A stretch of 64,000 bases of DNA. It comes from Streptomyces sp. NBC_01463. GTDB lineage: Bacteria; Actinomycetota; Actinomycetes; Streptomycetales; Streptomycetaceae. The notes under the pieces are model-generated. The model did not search any database and had not been told where the DNA came from. It saw only the letters and a list, made by a program, of their open reading frames with translations. Shown one piece after another: positions 17,701-26,737 of the stretch; position 1 is the first letter of the stretch; each line of letters starts with the position of its first letter. The DNA lies in contig CP109468.1 of NCBI GenBank assembly GCA_036227345.1, positions 4,960,001 to 5,024,000 on the forward strand, written 5' to 3'. Both the position numbers and the translations under genes were made by a program.

Positions 17701-19062
17701 GTGGAGAGATCCATGCTCCGCAGACGTGTACTGGCCGCGTGTACCGCCACCGTGGCCGTCGGCGTGCTCGCGCTCGCCGGGCTGACCGGCACCGCATCCG
17801 CCGACCCCTCCCCCCGCGTCCCCGCCGCCGGGGCGGACCACCTCTCGCCCGGCCTGCTGAAGGCCATGCAGCGCGACCTCGGCCTCACGGAGGCCCAGGC
17901 GCGGAAACGGATCGGCAACGAGTCCCGCGCGGCCGCCGTGGCCGCCGGGCTGCGCGACTCGCTCGGCACCGGATTCGCCGGCGCCACGGTGGGCGCCGGG
18001 ACGGCGGAGCTGACCGTCGCCACGACCGACGCCGCTGACACCGGCCGGATCACCGAGGCGGGCGCCCGGGCCGTCGTCGTCGGCCACAGCCTGGCCGAAC
18101 TGACCTCCGCCAAGGCCGCCCTCGACCGGGTGGCGCTGCGCAAGGCGCCGGAGGACGTGCCCGCCTGGTACGTCGACGTCCGCACCAACCGGGTCGTCGT
18201 CCAGGCCGGCCGGAGCTCCGCCGCCGACACCTTCCTCGCCGCCGCCGGTGTCGCACGCGATCTGGTGACGGTCACTCAGTCCGCCGGGCAACCGCGCACG
18301 TTCGCGGATCTGCGCGGCGGGGACGCGTACTACATGAACGGCTCCGGGCGCTGCTCCATCGGCTTCCCCGTCAGGCGCGGCACCCAGAGCGGCTTCGTCA
18401 GCGCCGGGCACTGCGGCACCCCCGGTGTCAGCACCAGCGGCTACAACCAGCAGGCCCAGGGCTCCTTCCAGGGCTCCACCTTCCCCGGCCGCGACTACTC
18501 CTGGGTCGCCACGAACACCGGCTGGACCCCGCGCCCGCTGGTGAACGGGTACGGCAACGGCGATGTGACGGTCACCGGTTCCACCGAGGCGCTGGAGGGT
18601 TCGTCGGTCTGCCGCTCCGGCTCGACGACCGGCTGGCACTGCGGCACGGTCCAGCAGCGCAACAGCAGCGTCACCTACCAGGAGGGCACCGTCTCCGGGG
18701 TGACCCGCACCAACGTGTGCGCCGAACCGGGCGACTCCGGCGGCTCGTTCGTCTCCGGCAGCCAGGCCCAGGGCGTCACCTCCGGCGGCTCCGGCAACTG
18801 CTCCCAGGGGGGCACGACGTACTTCCAGCCGGTGAACCCCGCGCTCCAGGCGTACGGACTCACCCTGGTCACCAGCGGCACCCCGACCGATCCGCCGACG
18901 GACCCGCCGACCGAGCCGGGCGGCAGCTGGGCCGCCGGGACGACGTACACGGCCGGTGACGTCGTGACGTACGGCTCCGGCCGTTACCGCTGCCTCCAGG
19001 GGCACCAGGCGCAGCCCGGCTGGACGCCGCCGAACGTCCCGGCGCTCTGGCAGTCCGTGTAA
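17701..19062 (+). CDS. sprC: Streptogrisin C-type serine protease with chitin-binding domain
   Basis: Secreted chymotrypsin-fold endoprotease, 453 residues. A signal peptide covers about 1-38 (cleavage near ASA-DPS), then an alpha-lytic-protease pro-domain to about 200. The mature enzyme begins near FADLRGGDAYYMNGSGRC. The catalytic triad is His237 (AGHCG), Asp265 (GRDYSW) and Ser346 (GDSGGS). A Pro/Thr/Asp linker near 398-407 leads to a CBM5/12 chitin-binding domain ending PNVPALWQSV. The mature sequence closely matches streptogrisin C of S. griseus as I recall it. AAGGAG before the GTG start decides it. The next gene carries the same module. Confidence 0.95.
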   Translation: MERSMLRRRVLAACTATVAVGVLALAGLTGTASADPSPRVPAAGADHLSPGLLKAMQRDLGLTEAQARKRIGNESRAAAVAAGLRDSLGTGFAGATVGAGTAELTVATTDAADTGRITEAGARAVVVGHSLAELTSAKAALDRVALRKAPEDVPAWYVDVRTNRVVVQAGRSSAADTFLAAAGVARDLVTVTQSAGQPRTFADLRGGDAYYMNGSGRCSIGFPVRRGTQSGFVSAGHCGTPGVSTSGYNQQAQGSFQGSTFPGRDYSWVATNTGWTPRPLVNGYGNGDVTVTGSTEALEGSSVCRSGSTTGWHCGTVQQRNSSVTYQEGTVSGVTRTNVCAEPGDSGGSFVSGSQAQGVTSGGSGNCSQGGTTYFQPVNPALQAYGLTLVTSGTPTDPPTDPPTEPGGSWAAGTTYTAGDVVTYGSGRYRCLQGHQAQPGWTPPNVPALWQSV

Positions 19063-19106
19063 CACGGGCAGCCCGGCCGAACCCCTCCGGAGACGGCGGA
19101 ACGGGT

Positions 19107-19137
19107 CCGGGGGCCGAGCCCCGACCTCGGCCCCCGG
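19107..19137 (+). terminator. Hairpin after streptogrisin C
   Basis: CCGGGGGCCGAG (19107-19118) pairs perfectly with CTCGGCCCCCGG (19126-19137), giving a 12-pair stem with a seven-base loop. It lies between the protease and dioxygenase genes, so the two are probably not one transcript, or the second is only reached by read-through. Confidence 0.75.
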
Positions 19138-19185
19138 CCCCTCGCACCCGCACGTGCCTTCCCCCACCACCCAGAGGAATCAGCC

Positions 19186-20073
19186 ATGACTCCCGTCCCG
19201 AACCCCGGCCCGGCCGACGGCGCCGACGGCGACCGTTCCGCCGCCGGCCCGTCCGCCGCAGGCCGGCGGATCAGCCGCAAGACCCTCCTCAAGGCCGCCC
19301 TCGTCGCCTCCGCCGCCCCGCTGCTCGCCGGGGGCGGGGTCGCGCTGGCCCGCGATGCCGGTTCCACCGGGGCGCCGCTCGCCCCGACGCCGGACTGCGA
19401 CGACGGCGACGGCCCCACGCACGACCAGATGGAGGGGCCGTACTTCAAGCCCAACTCCCCGCTGCGCAGCAGCCTGGTGACCGCCGGAACCCCCGGGGTC
19501 CCGCTCACGGTCAGCGGCTATGTCTTCGGCCGGGAGTGCCGGCCCGTCCCGGGCGTGCTCCTGGACTTCTGGCAGGCCGACACCAACGGTGCGTACGACA
19601 TGAGCGGATACGCCTTCCGCGGCCACCAGTTCACCGACGCGTCCGGGGCCTTCAGCCTCACCACCGTCGTGGCGGGGCTGTACCCCGGGCGCACCCGGCA
19701 CATCCATGTGAAGGCCCAGGCGCCCGGCTCGGGCATCCTCACCACGCAGCTGTACTTCCCCGGCGAACCGCGCAACAACACCGACACTCTCTACGACCCG
19801 GCGCTCCTGATGAACGTCCGGTCCGTGGGCTCCGGGAAGGAGGGGACGTTCGACTTCGTCCTCGACGTCGCCCAGGACCCGACGGACCCGACCGATCCGC
19901 CCACCGGCCCGACGGACCCGCCCGGTCCGGGCGGCGGCTGGGCACCCGGGGCGTCCTACAACGCGGGCGACCGCGTCACGTACGGCGGGGTCGGCTACCG
20001 CTGTCTGCAGGCTCACACCGCCCTGACCGGCTGGGAGCCGCCGAACGTCCCCGCGCTGTGGGAGCGCGGGTAG
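19186..20073 (+). CDS. Secreted intradiol ring-cleavage dioxygenase with chitin-binding domain
   Basis: Predicted non-haem Fe(III) enzyme that opens catechol-type rings outside the cell, 295 residues. A twin-arginine signal lies at about 26-60 (RRISRKTLLKAALVAS). Likely iron ligands are Tyr86 (EGPYFKPN), Tyr166, His172 and His174 (YPGRTRHIH). A Pro/Asp/Thr linker leads to a CBM5/12 module (residues about 248-295) much like that of the protease upstream. Established knowledge: Streptomyces sp. SirexAA-E secretes such a dioxygenase (SACTE_2871) that acts on aromatic compounds released from biomass. An AGAGGAATC ribosome site precedes the ATG. Confidence 0.92.
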   Translation: MTPVPNPGPADGADGDRSAAGPSAAGRRISRKTLLKAALVASAAPLLAGGGVALARDAGSTGAPLAPTPDCDDGDGPTHDQMEGPYFKPNSPLRSSLVTAGTPGVPLTVSGYVFGRECRPVPGVLLDFWQADTNGAYDMSGYAFRGHQFTDASGAFSLTTVVAGLYPGRTRHIHVKAQAPGSGILTTQLYFPGEPRNNTDTLYDPALLMNVRSVGSGKEGTFDFVLDVAQDPTDPTDPPTGPTDPPGPGGGWAPGASYNAGDRVTYGGVGYRCLQAHTALTGWEPPNVPALWERG

Positions 20074-20107
20074 ACGGGCAGACCGGCGGGGCACCACCGC
20101 CGCGCCC

Positions 20108-20177
20108 GCGTGCCCCGGGCTCTCTTCCCGGGGCACGCGTCGCGCCGGCCCGGGCCGGAGGTCTTCCGGCCCGGGCC
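20108..20177. terminator. Two strong hairpins between convergent genes
   Basis: The first stem pairs GCGTGCCCCGGG (20108-20119) with CCCGGGGCACGC (20127-20138). The second pairs GGCCCGGGCCGG (20147-20158) with CCGGCCCGGGCC (20166-20177). Both have 12 perfect pairs and seven-base loops. They can terminate the dioxygenase gene and the PolA-like gene from either side. Confidence 0.8.
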
Positions 20178-20255
20178 CTTCCCGTCCTCCGCCGTGCCGC
20201 CGCGAGGCCGTTCAACCGCAAGGCCGTTCAGCCGTCCGGCGGCATGGGCGCCGGG

Positions 20256-21971
20256 TCACTTCGCGTCCGCGTACCGCTCCACCACCGCCGTGGTGAACGG
20301 GAAGCGCACCGGTGTATCGCCGAAGGCGGTCCGCCCGGCCAGTTCACCGGCCGCCCGGATCGCCTCCACGACGGTCCCGGCCTCCTCCCGGGGGCAGTGC
20401 ACGATCACCTCGTCGTGCTGGAAGAAGACCAGCTCGGCCCGGAGCCCGGCCGCCGCGATCGACTGGCGCAGCGCGGCCAGGAGCAGCAGTGCCCAGTCGG
20501 CGGCGCTGCCCTGCACCACGAAGTTGCGGGTGAAGCGGCCGCGCGCACGGGCGTCGGACGAGGCGTAGCCGTAGCCCGGGTTGAACCGGCCGTCCGCCGG
20601 TGCGGAGCCGTCGGCCGGCGGCACGTCGCTCTCCTGCGGGATGCCCGCCTCTCCGTCGTCCCCGCTGCCGGCCGCGGGCGGGCTGGTGCGGCCCAGCCAG
20701 GTCCGTACGAGACGGCCCTCCTCGCCCGCCTTCGCGGCGTCGTCGACATAGGCCACCGCGTGCGGGAACCTCCGGCGCAGGGCGGCGAGATTCTTCAGGC
20801 CGTCCCCCGAGGTCTGGCCGTAGACGGCACCGAGCAGCGCGATCTTGGCGTGGTCGCGGTCGCCGTGGAACGCGCGGTCGGACAGCGCGGTGTAGAGGTC
20901 GCCGTCGTGTCCGGCCACCTCCATCAGGCCCCGGTCGCGGGAGATCGCGGCCAGCACCCGCGGCTCCATCTGGTCGGCGTCCGCGACGACGAGGCGCCAG
21001 CCCTCGTCGGCGACCACCGCCTGCCGGATCACCTTGGGGATCTGCAGTGCCCCGCCGCCGTTGGTCGTCCAGCGGCCGCTGACCGTGCCGCCCGGCTGGT
21101 ACTCGGGGCGGAAGCGGCCGTCGCGGACCCAGTCCTGGAGCCAGCTCCAGCCGTGCGCTGTCCAGATCCGGTACAGCTTCTTGTACCGGATGAGCGGCTC
21201 CACCGCCGGATGGTCCAGCTCCTCCAGCTCCCAGCGGCGGGTCGACCGCACCTTGATGCCCGCCTGCGCGAAGGCCTTCACCACATCGGCGGGGAGGTCC
21301 GGGCGCACCCTGCGGCCGAACGCGGCCGACACCTCGTCCGCCAGCTCGGCCAGCCTCCGCGGCTCGCCGCCGCCCGCGTACCTCTCGCCCAGGAGGTCGT
21401 GCAGCAGCTCCCGGTGGACGTCGGCCCGCCAGGGCAGACCCGAGCGGTTCATCTCCGTGGCGACCAGCATGCCGGCGGACTCGGCGGCCGTCAGCAGCCT
21501 CATCCGGCCGGGGTGTTCCGTGGTGTCGTGCCGGGCGAGCTGGTCCGCGTACACCTGGAGCAGGGCATCGAAGGGCAGCTCCGTCCCGGACGTCGGCTCG
21601 AACAGGGAGGACTGGGAGCCCGGGACGGCGGAGCGCGGCGGCGGGTCGGCCGGCACCGGGGCGTGGCGCAGCCGGGCGTGCGCGGCCGCGGCGGAGCGGG
21701 GCTCGCCGAGCCGGCCCGCGTGTCCCAGCAGGAGGGACTCGGCGACCTCGACGTCGTAACAGCGCGCGACGGGCACTCCGGCGGCCAGCAGCCGGGGGTA
21801 GATCTCGGCGGTCGAACGCCACACCCAGCGGGTGACTCCGGGCCTTGAGCGGACGGCTTCGACCAGGTCCGGCTCGGTCACGGCCGGGGCCGTGGGCAGG
21901 CCGGTGGGGTCCAGCGGGGCGAGGCGCGCGCCACCGCTCTCCGTGACGGCCACCGCCCAGCGTTCGGTCAT
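20256..21971 (-). CDS. PolA-like DNA polymerase with degenerate 3'-5' exonuclease region
   Basis: Family A polymerase of 571 residues, without the 5' nuclease domain of the housekeeping PolA. Motif A is ADADQMEPR (normally DYSQIELR), motif B RDHAKIALLGAVYG and motif C FFQHDE, so the two metal-binding aspartates and the motif B Arg/Lys/Tyr are kept. In motif B the position of E. coli Phe762 is Leu. The N-terminal 180 residues resemble the exonuclease fold but the DEDD acids are not obvious. Such short PolA paralogues are annotated across Streptomyces as bifunctional exonuclease/polymerase; their role, perhaps repair, is unknown. The ATG at 21971 was preferred over one eight codons upstream. 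Confidence 0.88.
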   Translation of the reverse strand: MTERWAVAVTESGGARLAPLDPTGLPTAPAVTEPDLVEAVRSRPGVTRWVWRSTAEIYPRLLAAGVPVARCYDVEVAESLLLGHAGRLGEPRSAAAAHARLRHAPVPADPPPRSAVPGSQSSLFEPTSGTELPFDALLQVYADQLARHDTTEHPGRMRLLTAAESAGMLVATEMNRSGLPWRADVHRELLHDLLGERYAGGGEPRRLAELADEVSAAFGRRVRPDLPADVVKAFAQAGIKVRSTRRWELEELDHPAVEPLIRYKKLYRIWTAHGWSWLQDWVRDGRFRPEYQPGGTVSGRWTTNGGGALQIPKVIRQAVVADEGWRLVVADADQMEPRVLAAISRDRGLMEVAGHDGDLYTALSDRAFHGDRDHAKIALLGAVYGQTSGDGLKNLAALRRRFPHAVAYVDDAAKAGEEGRLVRTWLGRTSPPAAGSGDDGEAGIPQESDVPPADGSAPADGRFNPGYGYASSDARARGRFTRNFVVQGSAADWALLLLAALRQSIAAAGLRAELVFFQHDEVIVHCPREEAGTVVEAIRAAGELAGRTAFGDTPVRFPFTTAVVERYADAK

Positions 21972-22077
21972 ATGGCCGAGTCTGGCACCCGGCACTGACA
22001 GCGCAGCGCCGGGCGCGTGGGGGCGTCGGCTGAAAGGATCAGGTTCGGCTCATCCCACCGAGGAGGCAGACGACACG

Positions 22078-22989
22078 ATGGAAGCGATCGTTTTCGAGGA
22101 GTTCGGCGGGCCCGAGGTGCTGCATCCGGCCCGCGTCGAGGACCCGCACCCCGGTCCCGGGCAGGTGCGGGTGAAGGTCCGGGCCGCCGCGGTCAACCCG
22201 ATGGACTACAAGATCCGGCGCGGCTGGATGGAGGACGTGTTCCCGACGTCGCTCCCGGCGGTTCCGGGCGTCGAGTTCGCCGGGGTGGTCGACGTGACCG
22301 GCGCAGGGGTCACCGATGTGGCGGTGGGCGACGAGGTGCTGGGCTGGAGCGCCACCGGGTCGTACGCCGAGTACGCCCTGGCCGACGCGTCGCTCGTGGC
22401 CCCCAAGCCCGCGGATCTGAGCTGGCCGGACGCGGCCGCCCTGACCATCGCGACCAACACCGCCCAGCGCGTCCTCGACGAGCTCGCCGTGGCCGAGGGC
22501 GACACGCTGCTGCTGCACGGGGCGGCCGGAGCCGTCGGATCGGCCGCGGTCCAGCTGGCGGCGGCCCGCGGCGCCACCGTGATCGGTACCGCGTCCGCGG
22601 GCAACCACGACTACCTGCGGGTGATCGGCGCCACCCCGGTGGAGTACGGCGACGGGCTCGTCGGCCGGGTGCGCGAGATCGCTCCCCAGGGTGTGGACGC
22701 GGTCTTCGACGCGGCGGGGCGCGGCGCCCTGCCGGACTCCATCGAACTGCGTGGCGGCACCACGGACCGGATCGTCACCATCGCCGACCCGGACGCGGCC
22801 AAGCACGGGGTGGCCTTCTCCGGCGGCGGCTCCCGGTCCCGGGAGCGGCTGGCCGAGCACGCCCGGCTCGCGGCCGAGGGCGCGCTGAGAGTGCCCGTCG
22901 CCGAAGCCCTCCCGCTCAACGACGCGGCCCGGGCCCAGGAACTGAGCGAGGCGGGGCACGTGCGCGGCAAGATCGTCCTGCTGCCGTGA
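22078..22989 (+). CDS. Zinc-independent NADP-dependent quinone oxidoreductase-like protein
   Basis: Medium-chain reductase of 303 residues. It begins with the GroES-like half (MEAIVFEEFGGPEVL, RAAAVNPMDYKIRRG, PGVEFAGVVDVTG). The NADPH-binding Rossmann motif HGAAGAVGSAAVQLA is near residue 145. There is no zinc-binding Cys/His set, so it belongs to the QOR/zeta-crystallin branch that reduces quinones or enones. AGGAGG about eleven bases upstream supports the ATG. It is divergent from the PolA-like gene. The specific substrate is unknown. Confidence 0.92.
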   Translation: MEAIVFEEFGGPEVLHPARVEDPHPGPGQVRVKVRAAAVNPMDYKIRRGWMEDVFPTSLPAVPGVEFAGVVDVTGAGVTDVAVGDEVLGWSATGSYAEYALADASLVAPKPADLSWPDAAALTIATNTAQRVLDELAVAEGDTLLLHGAAGAVGSAAVQLAAARGATVIGTASAGNHDYLRVIGATPVEYGDGLVGRVREIAPQGVDAVFDAAGRGALPDSIELRGGTTDRIVTIADPDAAKHGVAFSGGGSRSRERLAEHARLAAEGALRVPVAEALPLNDAARAQELSEAGHVRGKIVLLP

Positions 22990-23125
22990 CACGGGGCTGA
23001 CGGTCGGTGGCCGGGGGCGTCGACGGCGGGCGGGAGCCGGTTCCGGGGCGGATCTGTGCAGGGTCCGACTGTTCGGTGAAAGTTGTCCACAGGGTGTGGA
23101 TGAATTCCGGTGAGCCGGCCCTGCC

Positions 23126-23131
23126 TACCCT
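23126..23131 (+). promoter_or_regulatory. Predicted -10 hexamer TACCCT, leaderless
   Basis: TACCCT ends six bases before the ATG at 23138, with no purine-rich ribosome site between. Confidence 0.5.
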
Positions 23132-23137
23132 GACCCC

Positions 23138-24331
23138 ATGGAACCGGTGATCGACCAGGCATTCGCGGCGGCCCTTTACTCGGACGGCGACGCCGGTCTC
23201 GACACCGGCGCGTCCCTCCTCGCCGCCGACCCCGACTCCGACGCGGAGCTGGCGCGCCGCGGCGAGGAGTTCGTCCGGCGCGCCTGGGACCGGGGCTGGC
23301 TGCCGGCCGACCTCCTGCGCATCGTCCGCCGCGAACGCGACGAGCACGCGGCCGGCCTGGCCGCCGGGCTGGTCCGTGCGGAGGTCCGCCGCTACGAGGT
23401 GCTGCCGCCCCGCTGGCAGGCCCAGCTGGACGAGCTGCCCGCCCCGCCGCCGGCCGGCCGGCCCGACCGCTTCTCGTACGCCTCCGCGCTGCTGGGGCTC
23501 TACCGGCTGCTGCTCCGGCTGCCCGCCGTCGAACCGGTCGGGCCGCCGCCCGGCGCGATGCGCGACACCCTGCACCTGCCGCCCGCGCCCGACGAACCGC
23601 GCATGCTCACCCGGATCCGTGCCCTGCTGGCCAAGGCCGAGGCGACCGGATTTCCCGAGGAGGCGGAGGCGCTCACCACCAAGGCGCAGGAGCTGATGGC
23701 CCGGCACAGCATCGACGAGGCGCTGCTCGCCGCCCGTACGCACAGCGGCAGCGTGCCGGGCGCCTGCCGGATCGGCGTGGACGCCCCGTACGAGACGGCC
23801 AAGGCGATCCTGCTCGACGCCATCGCCTCCGCGAACCGCTGCCGGGCCGTGTGGAACAGCGACCTCGGCTTCTCCACGGTCGTCGGCTTCGAGGCGGACC
23901 TGGAGGCGGTGGAACTGCTCCACACCTCCTTGCTGGTGCAGGGCACGGCCGCGATGACCCGGGCCGAAGCGGGCCAGCGGGCGGGCGGCCGCAAACGGAC
24001 CAAGACCTTCCGGCAGTCGTTCCTGATGGCCTACGCGCAGCGGCTCGGCCGCAGGCTGGCCGACGGCACCGCCCGTGCCACCGCCGAGGCCGACGCCGAG
24101 GGGGCCACCGCCGGCACGCCGTCCGCCGGGACCGGCGCGGGACTGCTGCCGGTGCTGGCCGCCCGGGACGTGGCGGTCACGGACACCGCCGAGAAGATGT
24201 TCCCCGAGACCACGAGCACCCGGGTCCGCGGCGCCACCGACCTGGACGGCTGGACCCATGGGACGGCGGCGGCCGACCGGGCGCGGATGGGCGGGAGGGG
24301 ACCGGGGAACACGCCGGAGATCCCCGGCTGA
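23138..24331 (+). CDS. DUF2786 domain protein
   Basis: Uncharacterised cytoplasmic protein of 397 residues. The DUF2786 motif is at about 157-200 (RIRALLAKAEATGFPEEAEALTTKAQELM, then ARHSIDEALL). It is followed by a helical region with ANRCRAVW and the GFEADLEAVELLHTSLLVQ stretch. There are no membrane segments or known catalytic motifs. The family is widespread in Streptomyces without a proven function; a link to phage-related or DNA-associated roles has been suggested for distant members but nothing here proves it. It stands alone; a tandem repeat separates it from the FUSC gene. Confidence 0.85.
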   Translation: MEPVIDQAFAAALYSDGDAGLDTGASLLAADPDSDAELARRGEEFVRRAWDRGWLPADLLRIVRRERDEHAAGLAAGLVRAEVRRYEVLPPRWQAQLDELPAPPPAGRPDRFSYASALLGLYRLLLRLPAVEPVGPPPGAMRDTLHLPPAPDEPRMLTRIRALLAKAEATGFPEEAEALTTKAQELMARHSIDEALLAARTHSGSVPGACRIGVDAPYETAKAILLDAIASANRCRAVWNSDLGFSTVVGFEADLEAVELLHTSLLVQGTAAMTRAEAGQRAGGRKRTKTFRQSFLMAYAQRLGRRLADGTARATAEADAEGATAGTPSAGTGAGLLPVLAARDVAVTDTAEKMFPETTSTRVRGATDLDGWTHGTAAADRARMGGRGPGNTPEIPG

Positions 24332-24360
24332 GGCGTGCGGCCGGCTGGGGGAGCCTGTCC

Positions 24361-24460
24361 GTACCGCCCGGTGCCGGAGAGGTCCGGTTGTGGTCGTGCT
24401 CGGTTCCGCCCGGTGTCGGACAGGTCCGGTTGCGGTCCTGCTCGGTACCGCCCGAAGCCG
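24361..24460. repeat. Tandem repeat, 42-base unit
   Basis: Unit 1 (24361-24402) and unit 2 (24403-24444) agree at 37 of 42 positions; a third partial unit begins at 24445 with GTACCGCCCG. A further CGTACCGCCCGAG lies near 24487. The array occupies most of the 216-base gap before the FUSC gene. Confidence 0.85.
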
Positions 24461-24535
24461 GACGAGATCCGCCCGCCGCTCCGTCCCGTACCGCCCGAGC
24501 GCGCCCGACAACTCGGGCATATCGGTAAATCCGGT

Positions 24536-24541
24536 TAGGCT
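24536..24541 (+). promoter_or_regulatory. Predicted -10 hexamer TAGGCT, leaderless
   Basis: TAGGCT ends six bases before the ATG at 24548, the same spacing as at tmk. Confidence 0.5.
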
Positions 24542-24547
24542 CTGGGC

Positions 24548-26704
24548 ATGAGCTGGCTCCGGGCGCTGAGGGAGACCGCCCGCTCGGGGCTGACGATCGA
24601 GAGGACGCGTCTCGAACCGCTGATCGCCGTTCGCGGCGCGGCCGGTCTCGCCCTGGTGATCGGGGTGAGCCTCGCCCTCTTCGGGCCGGTGGTCGCGGCC
24701 AGCTCCGCGTTCGGCGCGTACCAGGCGGCGATCGCCACCTTCCAGCGCAGCTGGCGCCCCCGGCCCGTACTCGCCCTGGTCTCCGGCTTCAGCCTCGGCA
24801 TGTCCACGTTCCTCGGCTATGTCACCGGCTCCCACCTCCCGCTCTTCATGGCCCTGCTGGTGCTCTGGACCTTCCTCGCCGGGCTGGCCTGGGCGGCGGG
24901 TCCCACGGGCGGCATCATCGCCGCGTCCAACGTCGCGATCATGCTGGTGACGGTCACGCTGCCCACCTCCGTCGCGGCGGCGGCCCTGCACGGCGTGATG
25001 ATCATGTTCGGAGGGGTGGTCCAGGCCGCGCTGATCGTGCTGTTCCCCGTCCGCAGATGGGGTGCCCAGCGCGACGCCCTGGCCGACGCGCTCGCCGCCG
25101 AGGCCGACTACGCCCGCAGGCTGCGCCACGACCCGGTCGCCCAGTTCGACCCGGTCCCCCTGATGGAGGCCCGCAGGGCCGCCGCCGTCACCGCGCGCCA
25201 GGCCCGCCGCCGCCCGGCCGAACTGCACGGATCACGCGGGGTCGCCGAGCGGATCCGGCCGGTGCTCGCCTCGCTCGCCGACCCCGCGATGGGCGTGCCG
25301 GCCGAGGGGCCGGAGCGCGACCGGGTCCGTGAGCTCCTGGCCGCCGCCGGCTCCCTGCTCGACGCGGCCGCGCGGGCCATCCGCCACGGCGACCCGGTGC
25401 GGCTCCCCGCGCCCGCCGTCGCCGCGCTGAAGACCCCCGACACCGGCGCACTGCTCACCGGCCCCCCGCTCCGCGCCGCCGACCGGCTGGCCGCCCTGCT
25501 CTCCGACGTCATCGAGGCGGCCGAGGGCGACGGCACGAAGGAGGAGCGGGCCGGGGCCGAGGAGGCCGCCGACGCCATCGAGGCCGGCCGCACCGGCCGG
25601 GTCACCGCCGAGCACCACCGGCGGCCCACCCTGATGCGGCTGGTCCCGGTCGTGGCCGGCTCGATGCGCCGCGAACTGCACCACGGCTCCCCGATCCTGC
25701 GGCACGCGATCCGGGTCTCCGTCGTCGCCGCCGTCGGCTATCTGCTGGGCCTGGCCCTGCCGTACGGCCACGGCTACTGGGTGCCGATGGCGGCCGTCAT
25801 GGTGATGCGGCCGGAGTTCTCCCAGACCTACTCACGCTCCGTGGCGCGCTTCGGCGGCACCGTCGTCGGGGTCTTCGTGGCCAGCGCGATCGTCCAGACG
25901 GCCCAGCCGGGCACCGGCCCGTCCGCGGTGCTCGCCGTGGGCTGCGCGCTGCTGATGTACCTGCTGATGCGCACCGGTTACGCCGTCGGCCAGGCCTGCG
26001 TCGCCGGGTACGTGGTCTTCCTGCTCGGGATGGCAGGCGACGACCTCTCGCAGACCGTGTTCGAACGGGTGCTCCTCACCCTCGTCGGCGGGCTCCTCGC
26101 GATGATCTCGTACGCCGTCTACCCGGCGTGGGAGACCCCGCGGCTGCGCGGCCGGCTCGGCGACTGGCTGAAGGAGGACGGGCGGTACGCGGCCTCGGTC
26201 GTCGACCAGTACGCCGACCCGGCCGACCGCGGCCACGACGACGTCCGCCAGGCCCTGCTCGCCACCCGCAACGCCCGCGTCGCCTGGCAGGAGGCGGTCG
26301 CCACCGCCCAGCTCGAACCGGTCCGCCACCGCGGCCTGTCGCACGCGACCGCCGACGCCACCCAGCACGCGCTCGCCCAGCTCGGCCGGGTGGCGATGCT
26401 GATGGAGGCGCACCTCCCGGAGACCGGCGCCACGCCCGTACCGGCGGCCGCCCCGCTGGCCGAGGCGCTGCGCCGGGCCACCGAACAGGGCGCGAAGGCG
26501 GTGCGGGAGCGGCGGGTGCCGGACTGGGAGGCGGTCCGGGAGGCGCTGGAGCGGTGGGACGAGGCGGACCGGGAGCCCGGCGGGGGGACGGACCCCGTCG
26601 TGCGGAACGGGGCCGATCTGCTGCTCCAGGCCCTGGAGGAGTTCTCCGACGGCCTGGACAGCGGTCCACGGTCCTCGCAGCCCCGCCCGTCCGACAGCCC
26701 TTAG
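24548..26704 (+). CDS. FUSC-family membrane transporter (aromatic acid exporter type)
   Basis: Inner-membrane protein of 718 residues with two membrane blocks. The first is at about 30-175, with clusters such as GLALVIGVSLALFGPVVAA, LLVLWTFLAGLAWAAG and AIMLVTVTLPTSVAAAALHG. The second is at about 390-525 and holds the FUSC motif GYWVPMAAVMVMRPEFSQTYSRSVARFGGT. Soluble helical regions lie between and after them. The duplicated layout matches YccS and AaeB proteins, which export aromatic carboxylic acids. The substrate here is unknown. It is followed by a convergent lipoprotein gene. Confidence 0.9.
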   Translation: MSWLRALRETARSGLTIERTRLEPLIAVRGAAGLALVIGVSLALFGPVVAASSAFGAYQAAIATFQRSWRPRPVLALVSGFSLGMSTFLGYVTGSHLPLFMALLVLWTFLAGLAWAAGPTGGIIAASNVAIMLVTVTLPTSVAAAALHGVMIMFGGVVQAALIVLFPVRRWGAQRDALADALAAEADYARRLRHDPVAQFDPVPLMEARRAAAVTARQARRRPAELHGSRGVAERIRPVLASLADPAMGVPAEGPERDRVRELLAAAGSLLDAAARAIRHGDPVRLPAPAVAALKTPDTGALLTGPPLRAADRLAALLSDVIEAAEGDGTKEERAGAEEAADAIEAGRTGRVTAEHHRRPTLMRLVPVVAGSMRRELHHGSPILRHAIRVSVVAAVGYLLGLALPYGHGYWVPMAAVMVMRPEFSQTYSRSVARFGGTVVGVFVASAIVQTAQPGTGPSAVLAVGCALLMYLLMRTGYAVGQACVAGYVVFLLGMAGDDLSQTVFERVLLTLVGGLLAMISYAVYPAWETPRLRGRLGDWLKEDGRYAASVVDQYADPADRGHDDVRQALLATRNARVAWQEAVATAQLEPVRHRGLSHATADATQHALAQLGRVAMLMEAHLPETGATPVPAAAPLAEALRRATEQGAKAVRERRVPDWEAVREALERWDEADREPGGGTDPVVRNGADLLLQALEEFSDGLDSGPRSSQPRPSDSP

Positions 26705-26737
26705 GGCCCGTCGGACGGACGGAACAGCGGGCCCGCC

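Noticed and set aside
19536..21848. 770-codon plus-strand frame across the dioxygenase end and the PolA-like gene
   Set aside because: It runs through hairpins and the opposite strand of a gene with polymerase motifs; no protein family seen.
22916..25228. 770-codon minus-strand frame opposite DUF2786 and FUSC
   Set aside because: Shadow frame crossing the tandem repeat; the plus-strand genes have family motifs.
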